Assembly: GCF_028464065.1 (NCBI RefSeq)
Contig: NZ_CP116808.1
Location: forward strand, 1,453,886-1,517,885
DNA: 64,000 nt
Source: Saprospira sp. CCB-QB6
GTDB lineage: Bacteria; Bacteroidota; Bacteroidia; Chitinophagales; Saprospiraceae
Reading direction: 5' to 3'
In this document: one piece after another, positions 50,914-58,742 of the stretch
Numbering within the stretch: position 1 is the stretch's first letter
Layout of the letters: each line of letters opens with the position of its first letter
Notes under the pieces: generated by a model
What the model saw: the letters and a program-made list of their open reading frames with translations, nothing else
Told to the model about the DNA's origin: nothing
The model's database searches: none
Made by a program: the position numbers and the translations under genes

Positions 50914-51879
50914 ATGAGGTCTTTATTACTTTTTCTTGCTCTTTTTACATTTTGCAGTGTTGCAAAGGCCCAGCAAGCAGATACTGCTGCTTGGTGCCCT
51001 TCTGGAGCAACTTGGGTATATTCTGTCTCGGCTTGGGGGCCAGATAGTTATCTAAAATATACTTATGAGAAGGATACGCTGCTTCTCAATCAGGCAGTTA
51101 AGAAAATAGCCGTTAGCCGTGTTCATTATATAGGGCCAAATGTTGGTCAGGGCAGATCGGAGAGCCAGATAGGCTATGAATATGAATATATGTCTAATGA
51201 CCGTCTTTATTTTTATGACTCTAGTAGCAACAGCTTTATCCTCAAGTTTGATTTTAATGCCGTGCAGGGTGATTCTTTGATTGTTCGCAATCCGCGTTCA
51301 ACTTGTGATAGCCTTCCCAACTTTCCGGACCAAGATACGCTCTATATAGACAGCCTCTCTCAGGATACTTTTAATCAGCTTATTTTTGATCGTTACCATC
51401 TAAGTTCTGGCAGCTTTGAGTCTTTCCGATTCGATCCGGTCATCAAATACATAGGTAGTTTTGAGAGTTTTCATCCTGAGGTCTCTGAAACAAATTGTCC
51501 TTTGCCCATTGATGGCTATATTCATAAACAGTTATTTTTCTATCAGGACAGTCTTCGTGGTCGAGTAGTCTTTAGCGAAAACTATAATGATACCCTTGTT
51601 GAAAGCATCATCAGCAGTATTTTCAGAACGGAGTCGGGAATTTCAGCAGCAAAAGAAGTGCGGGTATTTCCGAATCCTGCGCAGGATGAGCTTTGGCTAG
51701 ATGTAGCGCTAAATGGCGTATTGAATCTTAGCATTTATAATTTGGCGGGGCAAGAAGTTCGTCATTTTCAGCTCCATCAAAACCACTTTTCTATTCGAGA
51801 CTTGCCCAAGGGCATGTACATCTTACATTTGCGAACAGATGATCAACAGTTTTATCCAACTAAATTTGTGAAGCAATAG
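50914..51879 (+). CDS. Exported protein with type IX secretion C-terminal sorting domain
   Basis: 321 residues from ATG 50914; the longer frame from 50725 is translated repeat. Signal peptide (cleavage near AKAQ, about 20), a beta-rich body of unknown family, and a C-terminal type A sorting domain of about 75 residues (VFPNPAQDELWLDV, LSIYNLAGQEV, IRDLPKGMYILHL, KFVKQ). It is therefore expected to cross the outer membrane by the type IX system whose gld genes lie 13 kb away. The function of the body is unknown. Confidence 0.88.
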   Translation: MRSLLLFLALFTFCSVAKAQQADTAAWCPSGATWVYSVSAWGPDSYLKYTYEKDTLLLNQAVKKIAVSRVHYIGPNVGQGRSESQIGYEYEYMSNDRLYFYDSSSNSFILKFDFNAVQGDSLIVRNPRSTCDSLPNFPDQDTLYIDSLSQDTFNQLIFDRYHLSSGSFESFRFDPVIKYIGSFESFHPEVSETNCPLPIDGYIHKQLFFYQDSLRGRVVFSENYNDTLVESIISSIFRTESGISAAKEVRVFPNPAQDELWLDVALNGVLNLSIYNLAGQEVRHFQLHQNHFSIRDLPKGMYILHLRTDDQQFYPTKFVKQ

Positions 51880-51896
51880 CTTGGATGCAGATTGTC

Positions 51897-51934
51897 AAAA
51901 GCCCAGCACATTAGTTATGTGCTGGGCTTTTTTA
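51897..51934 (+). terminator. Terminator after the sorting-domain protein gene
   Basis: AAAAGCCCAGCACA and complement with a 7-base loop and T-run, 17 bp after the stop. Confidence 0.9.
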
Positions 51935-51936
51935 TA

Positions 51937-52126
51937 CGGTCCTACAGGCGGCAAAGCCGCCATGGCCCCAGGCCAAATAGGAGTCCTGTCACTTCTATCC
52001 TTTGATTTAATTTTTTGCTATTCATCGTTATTTTTCTCAGCCATAGCTACAGCTATGCCTTTAAAAAATGCCTCGACTAGCCTAAAATTTTTATCAAAGT
52101 ATGGCCAAAGCGCAGAACTCCTATTT
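51937..52126 (+). repeat. AT-rich tail shared with 7628-7838
   Basis: Inverted near-identical copy of the DNA beside repeat copy 2, with the same TTTGATTTAATTTTTTGC and AAAATTTTTATCAAAGTATG segments. It begins with hairpin GGCGGC-AAA-GCCGCC and leads directly into copy 20, making a composite unit. Confidence 0.85.
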
Positions 52127-52248
52127 GGCCTAGCGATGTGCAGGGGTGGCCGAAGGCCAGACCGAAGCCGCCAAAGGCGGCTGAAGGGCCGAGTGAACAG
52201 CGAGCCCCGGAACGTAGCGCCGCAAGGCGAAGCCGCAGCGGAGGCCCC
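52127..52248 (+). repeat. Structured GC-rich repeat, copy 20 (class A)
   Basis: P1 is GGCCT/AGGCC, P2 GGCC-GAA-GGCC and P3 AGCCGCC-AAA-GGCGGCT. The 3' hairpin has outer CCGC/GCGG and inner GGC-GAA-GCC. It ends 8 bp before the stop of the ABC permease gene. Confidence 0.92.
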
Positions 52249-52256
52249 AACCCTCA

Positions 52257-53573
52257 TTATCGTCCGGCCCGCATGGCTTCTACAGCCTCCATTTTAGAGG
52301 CAGAATAGGCGGGAATAATACCTGCGATCACGCCAGAAAAGGCGGCAATACTGAGGCCGAGTACGGCATTATAAGTAGATAAAAAGATGGGGAAATCGGC
52401 AAAATGGGTAACGGCTAGGGCGGCCAGGTAGACAAAGAGGAGGCCGATAGCGCCGCCAAAGAGGCAGAGTAAAATAGACTCGATTAGGAACTCCATGAGG
52501 ATCATATAGCGCTTGGCGCCTAGGGCTTTTTTCACGCCGATTAGGTTGGTGCGTTCTTTTACGGAAACGAACATAATATTGGCTACCGAAAAGACGCCCA
52601 CGATAATGGCGAAGCCGCCGATAAAGAGGCCTGCTAGATTAATGACGCCAAAAATGCTGCTGAGGAAATTGGAGAGAATAGAGAGCGTATTGAGGGCAAA
52701 ATTGTCTTCTTCTTTTGGGGGAAGGCGGCGGCTAGCGCGGAGGACCCCTACCAATTCGGTTTTGAGTGCTTCTACATCTACGTCTGTTTCAGCTTTTACG
52801 GAAATAGAGCTACGGCCGCGGTTCATGGCTGAGCGGCCTAGGTTAATATACTTGCGGGCGGTATTGTAGGGGATGATAGCGACATTATCGAAATTAATGG
52901 GGTTGATGAGGTCCTTTCCTTCTTTTTGGAGGACGCCCACCACTTTGAGTTTTTGGCCTTTAGATTTAATCCAGCGGCCCAGGGCGGATTCGCCTTCTCT
53001 AAAGAGCATTTTATAGACCTCATAGCCGATAATCACTTCATTTTGGCCTCTAAAAAAGCTATTTGGGGTAAAGTATCGGCCTTGTTCGAACTCTAGGCCG
53101 AAGATATCTTTATAATCGGGGGTCACGCCCATATAGAACACCCCGGCGGCCTCGCCCAATTTAGATTCTGTATTGCTGCCACCGATAAAGACGCTAAAAG
53201 AAGTTTTGCCGGCGGTTTGGCAATTGGCTTGGATCGCTTCAAAATCTCGGAAAGAGGGTTCGGGTCGGCGCATATACTTCCAGTAATTCTCTCTGGGGTC
53301 TTCGCCCCAGGGCATAGTATTTACGTAGACCACATCATCGCCTAATTGTTCGAAGCTTTTGCGGATACTATATTCTAGGGAGTCGACTGCGGAGAAGACC
53401 ATAATCACGCACCAGATCCCGATTGTGATGCCGAGTAGGGAGAGCAGGGTACGGAGTTTATTGCCAAAAAGCTGTTGGAGAGCTAGGAAGCAGGCCTCGA
53501 AAAAGAGGCGAAAAAAGAGGAGTACAGCAGCCATAGGAGCGTTGAGATTGAAGCAAAAAATGGGGAGACTCAT
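52257..53573 (-). CDS. MacB-like ABC transporter permease
   Basis: 438 residues: one membrane segment near the N-terminus (LRTLLSLLGITIGIWCVIMV), a large periplasmic MacB-PCD domain, and three membrane segments in the FtsX domain at the C-terminus (ISNLAGLFIGGFAIIVGV region, FLIESILLCLFGG, GVIAGIIPAY). Such permeases pair with an ATPase in lipoprotein, toxin or peptide export or in stress sensing; no ATPase gene is adjacent. The Met at 53534 is an equally likely start. A hairpin spans the 53573 ATG. Confidence 0.9.
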   Translation of the reverse strand: MSLPIFCFNLNAPMAAVLLFFRLFFEACFLALQQLFGNKLRTLLSLLGITIGIWCVIMVFSAVDSLEYSIRKSFEQLGDDVVYVNTMPWGEDPRENYWKYMRRPEPSFRDFEAIQANCQTAGKTSFSVFIGGSNTESKLGEAAGVFYMGVTPDYKDIFGLEFEQGRYFTPNSFFRGQNEVIIGYEVYKMLFREGESALGRWIKSKGQKLKVVGVLQKEGKDLINPINFDNVAIIPYNTARKYINLGRSAMNRGRSSISVKAETDVDVEALKTELVGVLRASRRLPPKEEDNFALNTLSILSNFLSSIFGVINLAGLFIGGFAIIVGVFSVANIMFVSVKERTNLIGVKKALGAKRYMILMEFLIESILLCLFGGAIGLLFVYLAALAVTHFADFPIFLSTYNAVLGLSIAAFSGVIAGIIPAYSASKMEAVEAMRAGR

Positions 53574-53590
53574 CTAAGATAAGTCTCCCG
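53560..53590 (-). promoter_or_regulatory. Hairpin spanning the permease start codon
   Basis: GGGAGACT/AGTCTCCC arms (minus strand) enclose an 11-base loop; the ATG at 53573 sits at the loop edge, so the hairpin could hide this start. If translation begins at 53534 it is only a leader structure. Confidence 0.4.
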
Positions 53591-53639
53591 ATCAAGAGTT
53601 TACTAACTTTTAGAGCAAAATAGGATTTGATTAGACCAA

Positions 53640-56639
53640 TTAGGCGGCTTTCTCTTTGCGTCGGTTCTTTCTTTTTTGGCGGAGGAAAAAAGCGCCTCCT
53701 GCGGAGAGCATAATTCCGCCAATAGCGAAGGGCAAAAAGGGGTTAGCGGGGGGCAGATTGAGTTTTTTATCGTTGCCCATAAGGATAAAGGGCGACCAAA
53801 AGGCGGGATGGGCTATAGGGCCTTTATTATTGGCTAGGTAACTCAGTTTAGCTTGGCGCAGGGCGGCGCTTTTGCTGGCTCCGGCTTCTAGTTCTTGATA
53901 AAAAGCTTGCATAATTGCGGCGGTAGCGGCATCATCTACTTGCCAGAGGCTAACAACTAGAGCGGGAACGCCTGCTTCAATAAAGGCGGTAGCTAAAGAG
54001 GCGGTACCATTTCCTTGTTGGAATTTTCCGTAGCCTGTTTCGCAGGCAGAGAGAACGACTAGGTCTGCATTTAGGTCTAGGTTAGCAATTTCGATTGCTT
54101 GTAAAAAGCCATCTTTGAGGCTATCGCTATAGGGGGTAAAGGCTAAGCCAGAGAGACTAGGTTGTTCTTTATGCATCATGCCGTGCATAGCGAGGTGAAT
54201 AAAGCGGTAAGTCTTAGCCTCTTGAGTAAACCTTTCTTCACTAGCTTCTTTTTTATAAAAAAAACGGCCCTCAAAAAGTTTAGCGAGCAGGCGTACTTCT
54301 GATTCCGCCGACTTGAGTGGGCTGAGCCTGCTCCGTTTGTTATCAATGCTAATCGTATCGCCTTCTTTATAAAAAGCGGCCATAGCTAGCATTTGTCCAT
54401 TATTTTGATGGAAAGAAGTAGTTTGGTTATGTTGCCAAAGCTCTAAAGAGAAAGAGTAAGAGACTGCGTATTTTTTAATGAGGTAGGGCAAGCTATTGTA
54501 ATTATCGCTTTTCTGGGCGGCCTGCATCAATAGTGTTTCGAAGGGGATATAAGCCAATTCTTTATCTGGGATAATCAGAAGTTGTTGGATATTGGCGGGT
54601 ATTTCTTGAAGGACAGGCTCAAGTAAAAGTTGGTATAGCTGGTGAGCTTTTTGGCTATAGTCTACAAAAACCTCTTCGCCACCGTTGAGGATAGTTTTAT
54701 AGGAAAGCAGCATTCGTTGGTACTCCATAACGCTTTGTCCTAAGGTCTCTGCATTTAGTTTTTGTTCTATGTAGCGAAGTTCTTTGGTATCTAGGTAAAA
54801 AACAAAGCAACTACTATCGGTTAAGAAATATTCGATAGCGGCTCGGTTAGGGCCTAGTGTTTTTTGGAGTTCGCTTAAGTTTAGGGCTTTGTGGCCAAAC
54901 TTATAATCTACATAGTCTGGATACTGCTTAAATAAGTGGCGTTTGTGTTCTCCCATCTCCCAAATTTGGTCATTGAGAAGTGCGAGTAGACTATCTTTAG
55001 GTGTTTTATCCTTAGCTAATTTATATTCTTTGAGCAGTTGGCTATAGCGTTTTTTGATTGCCTGTTGTTTTTCTTGCTCTATTTCTGGCAGTAGTTTTTT
55101 ACTATAAGCTATGCGTTCGTTTTGGCTTTCTAGGAGCAGAGTCGATTTATCCTTTTCTGAAATAGCCAACAATTTAGCTACAGCTTGTTGGTCTAGGTGT
55201 GCCCAATTCATTTGGCGTTGGTAAGCGGCCGAGCTTATTTTTAGTGAGTTAAGACGATCTTGTTCTAGGTTATAGCTTTCTCTTTGTTTGGCTAGGCTTT
55301 CGGCATATAGGCTATCTATAATATAAAGGCGTTTGAGGTGTTGGCGATTTTTGGTTTGCTCATAGCGTTTGCTTTCTAAGTCTTTAGCTAAAAAAAGGAT
55401 TCTAGAGAGTTCGACTAAATCCAAAAAATAATTTATCTCGACCTCTTCTAGTTGGTCTAAGCTAAAGGATTTTGTTTCGGTACTATTTAGGGTAAAGTGT
55501 TCTAGTATAGCTGCCTCTGCAGCGGCTAATTCGCCTTTAGCTATAGCAAGCTGAGCTACAAAGCTTAGGTTTTCTGCATACTTCACGCTATTTTTTCCAA
55601 AGACGGCAATAATCCGTGTCATATACTTTTCCAAGCAGTCTTCTGCTTTTTGATATTGTTCTTGTTCTAGGTATAAAAGATATAACAGAAAGTAAATCCT
55701 AGTAGTGAATGTTCCTGTTGATTGAGCTAATGCTTGTTTATAGTAGTTTTCGGCTTCTTCATATCGCTGTTGCATCTTATAATTCAGCCCCATTACTACT
55801 GAGATTTTAGATACATCATTCCCCTTGGCTAGTGGCATAGCTTTCAAATAAAGTGCTTCTGCTTCTTTATAGGCCTTCTTTTCTTCTAAGATTTTGCCTT
55901 TTTTCACCAATACCTCCAAATAGAAAGCATTTTTTCGTTCTAATCCCTCCATGATATTTAGGATCAAGTTAGCTGTTTGTTCCGCTTCGGCATAGCGTTT
56001 AGCCTTCATTTCTGTAGTCATCAAATTATGTAGAGATCGAGCGTAGGGCTCTCCCTTTGTCCCATTATATTTTCGTTCTAGGGCAATGCTTTGTCTAAAA
56101 AAGTCTGCTGCAGGGGCATATTGTGCTAATTTGACATAAACTACTGCGATATTATTTATCAGGGCGATATAACTAGCTGAGTGTTCTAACTTTAGCTCCT
56201 CCCAAATGGCTTTGGCTTCAAACTGCGTACTTAAAGTCTGTTCAAAATTATTTTCGGCTAGATAAAGCTTAGCCCTTAAGCCTAACCATTCGGCCAAGTG
56301 CACTCCTTTTTTTCCCTGATCTAAGCGCTGTACTTGTGCTTTAGTTTTCATCAGAGCCATTTGGGCTTCTTTATAATGCCCCAAATTGTATTGAAGCACA
56401 ATCTTGCTTCCCACAAAACTCCAACTTAAACTATCTTTCCAGCCTAAAGAGGCTTCCTTATAAAGCGCCAATTCTGCCAAAGCAGAATCTATAATTTGAA
56501 TTGATTCATCATATTGGCCATTACTGTATGCTTCCATGAAGCGATTCTCAAAAGCCTGATACTTAGCGCTATCTTGCCCAAATAACAAAAGGGGGCAAAA
56601 GAATAACAGGAAGGTAAAAAAGTAGTGTGGGGGTCTCAT
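53640..56639 (-). CDS. Exported TPR-CHAT protein, membrane-anchored
   Basis: 999 residues: signal peptide (cleavage near LLFGQ, about 21), about ten TPR-type helical repeats (about 30-420), a helical linker (440-560), a CHAT domain (about 600-955) and a C-terminal membrane segment (about 970-988) with a basic tail. CHAT is a caspase-related cysteine protease fold. The catalytic His (about 819, in HLAMHG) and Cys (about 866, in LSACETG) are both present. The signal peptide and tail anchor suggest the protease domain faces the periplasm, unlike most TPR-CHAT effectors. No CRISPR genes are nearby. The substrate is unknown. Confidence 0.92.
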   Translation of the reverse strand: MRPPHYFFTFLLFFCPLLLFGQDSAKYQAFENRFMEAYSNGQYDESIQIIDSALAELALYKEASLGWKDSLSWSFVGSKIVLQYNLGHYKEAQMALMKTKAQVQRLDQGKKGVHLAEWLGLRAKLYLAENNFEQTLSTQFEAKAIWEELKLEHSASYIALINNIAVVYVKLAQYAPAADFFRQSIALERKYNGTKGEPYARSLHNLMTTEMKAKRYAEAEQTANLILNIMEGLERKNAFYLEVLVKKGKILEEKKAYKEAEALYLKAMPLAKGNDVSKISVVMGLNYKMQQRYEEAENYYKQALAQSTGTFTTRIYFLLYLLYLEQEQYQKAEDCLEKYMTRIIAVFGKNSVKYAENLSFVAQLAIAKGELAAAEAAILEHFTLNSTETKSFSLDQLEEVEINYFLDLVELSRILFLAKDLESKRYEQTKNRQHLKRLYIIDSLYAESLAKQRESYNLEQDRLNSLKISSAAYQRQMNWAHLDQQAVAKLLAISEKDKSTLLLESQNERIAYSKKLLPEIEQEKQQAIKKRYSQLLKEYKLAKDKTPKDSLLALLNDQIWEMGEHKRHLFKQYPDYVDYKFGHKALNLSELQKTLGPNRAAIEYFLTDSSCFVFYLDTKELRYIEQKLNAETLGQSVMEYQRMLLSYKTILNGGEEVFVDYSQKAHQLYQLLLEPVLQEIPANIQQLLIIPDKELAYIPFETLLMQAAQKSDNYNSLPYLIKKYAVSYSFSLELWQHNQTTSFHQNNGQMLAMAAFYKEGDTISIDNKRSRLSPLKSAESEVRLLAKLFEGRFFYKKEASEERFTQEAKTYRFIHLAMHGMMHKEQPSLSGLAFTPYSDSLKDGFLQAIEIANLDLNADLVVLSACETGYGKFQQGNGTASLATAFIEAGVPALVVSLWQVDDAATAAIMQAFYQELEAGASKSAALRQAKLSYLANNKGPIAHPAFWSPFILMGNDKKLNLPPANPFLPFAIGGIMLSAGGAFFLRQKRKNRRKEKAA

Positions 56640-56747
56640 TTTTATGTCAGTCTAGTTAGTAAAGTAAGTTTATACTCCTGCAAATTTAACACTTTCAAAA
56701 CAGTAGACGCACTATATTTATTTTTTGATGCTTTTCGATATGTTTTT

Positions 56748-56870
56748 GGGGCGGCCCCTCGCCTATCGGCTCGGGTCGGGCTGTGTCGTGGCTCGCAGGT
56801 CTGCTCGGCCCTGCGTCGCCTTTGGCTCCTTGGTCTGCGGCTCTGCCGCACCACTTTCCATCCCTCAGCC
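56748..56870 (-). repeat. Structured GC-rich repeat, copy 21 (class C, partly decayed)
   Basis: P2 is GCGGC-AGA-GCCGC, core GCAG/CTGC and 3' hairpin GCC-GATA-GGC. P1 GGCTG faces CCGCC (mismatch), and P3 (GGAGCC-AAA-GGCGAC) pairs only in its inner three bases. Hairpin GGCGGCC/GGCCGCC lies just beyond (56891-56908). Confidence 0.82.
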
Positions 56871-56914
56871 GTTTTGGCCTAAAAGGCCAAAGGCGGCCAT
56901 TGGCCGCCTATACG

Positions 56915-57811
56915 CTACTTTTTACTCACTATTTCTAGTTGCACAAAATAATCATCTCGCCTTTTGTAGTGGTATAAATTGACTTCTACATGCTCTAGAC
57001 TACAAGCCCTATAATTTAGCTCATAGTACTCTTTAAGTAAAGAATACGGGGCTTCCGTAGTTTCCTTTGCCTCGCTCAAGCAATTATTTTCCAAAACGGC
57101 TTTCAATTGTTTTAGCGCTTCTTCTTTAGCTGCTGCAGCTAGTGCTTGGTCTTCGCCTTCATATAGATTACAGCGATAGACGTATCCTTTGGGCGTAATT
57201 TCCATAGTTCCTGCTTTCCCCTGAAACAGATAAGTGGTTTCATATCGGCTACCCTTGATGTCTTTATCAATAAAGTCTCCTTGTATAGGAATAAAGAGCG
57301 TTTCTGAAATAGCAAGTAAAAACTCTATTTGCTCGGCAAACTCTTGGGCATCTCGGTAACTGGACCAATCTTTTTTGGCCAAAATCAGTAAGAGTTCTGG
57401 TGTAACCAAATAATCCTTTTTATCTAAAGCCATAAAGCGCCAAAAATAGTCGCCCGCTTCTTTAATTGTATAGCTAGACTTAAAGCGGAATTTATCCCCT
57501 TTTTGGAGGGGGCGTATTTTCATAATTTCTTCTGTTTCTGAAGAAAAGCTTCCTTCAAAAGGAGTCGTTTGGTCCTGCATTAGGAAAGTAATTTGGTCTC
57601 CTTTATCCAAAAAGATAGCTTCTTCTACATACTCACAGCCCTTTTTCACACCTACTTCGGTCCAGAAATCCCCTTTACCATTACTCAACACCTTAATATT
57701 TTCCCGAATGGCCTTTACCCGTTCACTTTCGGTATATTTGATGTAACTCTGTGCCCAAAGACCTAAAGGCAAAAAAAGACTAAGTACCAAAGTGTAGTAA
57801 TATTGTTTCAT
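56915..57811 (-). CDS. Exported protein of unknown function
   Basis: 298 residues with a signal peptide (cleavage near LWAQ, about 21). The mature part is mixed alpha/beta with a segment rich in charged residues; FKSSYTIKEAGDYFWRFMALDKKDYLV suggests a beta domain near 100-140. Single Cys residues at about 57, 217, 243 and 271. No family recognised. It lies on the same strand as the CHAT gene, 275 bp before it with a repeat in between. Confidence 0.7.
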   Translation of the reverse strand: MKQYYYTLVLSLFLPLGLWAQSYIKYTESERVKAIRENIKVLSNGKGDFWTEVGVKKGCEYVEEAIFLDKGDQITFLMQDQTTPFEGSFSSETEEIMKIRPLQKGDKFRFKSSYTIKEAGDYFWRFMALDKKDYLVTPELLLILAKKDWSSYRDAQEFAEQIEFLLAISETLFIPIQGDFIDKDIKGSRYETTYLFQGKAGTMEITPKGYVYRCNLYEGEDQALAAAAKEEALKQLKAVLENNCLSEAKETTEAPYSLLKEYYELNYRACSLEHVEVNLYHYKRRDDYFVQLEIVSKK

Positions 57812-57866
57812 ATCATTTATTTATTGAACGCTTTGTACAAAAGAAAGAACATCCGATTGGGCCAAT

Positions 57867-57982
57867 GGCTGAGCGCTGCGGAGTGGGTGGCCCGAAGGGC
57901 CAGACCCAGCCGCCTTAGGCGGCGCAGGGCCGAGCGAGCAGCGAGCCCCGCAGCATAGCGGCGGCCGCAGGCAGGAGGCCCC
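57867..57982 (+). repeat. Structured GC-rich repeat, copy 22 (hybrid)
   Basis: The 5' end is class C-like (GGCTGAGCGCTG), the middle class B-like (GCATAGCGGCGGCC) and the 3' end class A-like (GCAGGCAGGAGGCCCC), so P1 pairs poorly. P2 GGCCC-GAA-GGGCC and P3 GCCGCC-TTA-GGCGGC are perfect. Its last C is the last base of the adjacent stop codon, as at copy 17. Confidence 0.85.
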
Positions 57983-58506
57983 TAATAATCATACCCAACT
58001 GCTATACCAATTAAAGGACTAGCTCCTAAATGAGGATGATATTGCCAAGATAAATAGGCTTGAAAAAAAGTCTTTTGTGGAATTTGATAGCGATACCCCA
58101 AAGAAGGCAGGGCTATAGGCATAAAATGCGCCCCCTCTGTTAGCGAATAGCCTAGGCTAAAGCTGCTGCCCAAGCCCAATTCTAAAAAATGGCCCTGTTT
58201 GCCATAGGCATAAAATAGCCGCCAAGGCGAAGAGAGCGCCAGCATTCTTCCATAATTATTATGCATAACTCCTAAGCCAGCTCCTATTTGTAAATTAAGT
58301 TGCTGAAAAGGTCGTTGCCATAGGTTATATTGTGTATTAAAGTAGATAAAACTATTTTGCGCCTCGCCTAAGCCAACAGTACTGCATAGCTCTACACTAA
58401 ACAGCCGTTGAGGGTGATATTGGGGGCGATGATTATCTGGTAACTCATATTGAGCCGCCGCAGAAAAAGCCCCAAAAAATAACATTAAACTGTATAAAAT
58501 CCGCAT
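57982..58506 (-). CDS. Probable small outer-membrane beta-barrel protein
   Basis: 174 residues with a signal peptide (cleavage near AAAQ, about 18). Alternating aromatic and small residues (FYAYGKQGHFLELGLGSSFSLGY) and a C-terminus ending in aromatic residues (GIAVGYDY) suggest an 8-strand outer-membrane barrel. No further family assignment. The stop TAG overlaps the end of repeat copy 22 by one base. It is divergent from the caspase-like gene. Confidence 0.68.
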   Translation of the reverse strand: MRILYSLMLFFGAFSAAAQYELPDNHRPQYHPQRLFSVELCSTVGLGEAQNSFIYFNTQYNLWQRPFQQLNLQIGAGLGVMHNNYGRMLALSSPWRLFYAYGKQGHFLELGLGSSFSLGYSLTEGAHFMPIALPSLGYRYQIPQKTFFQAYLSWQYHPHLGASPLIGIAVGYDY

Positions 58507-58742
58507 CCCAAAAGTATTTTAAAATCCTTGCCGCCAATTTGATGGCTTTTCTGTTAAAAAATAGCACTTTCTTTGTAGACCCATAATAAAAGCTGATTTA
58601 AAGGCGGTTATTAAGTTAGGGTTCATTAAAAAACGATTGATTTCACAGTTGACACGCTTAATTTTAATGAGTTTTTAGTTTAGACCAACTTCTGCCCAAA
58701 AACTTATTTTTTAATAAGTTCAAACCAAAACTTTCTAAGAAC

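Noticed and set aside
53640-56639. TPR-CHAT protein as part of a type III-E CRISPR (gRAMP-craspase) system
   Set aside because: No gRAMP/Cas7-11, cas1 or array is present in the window, and the protein has a signal peptide and membrane tail.
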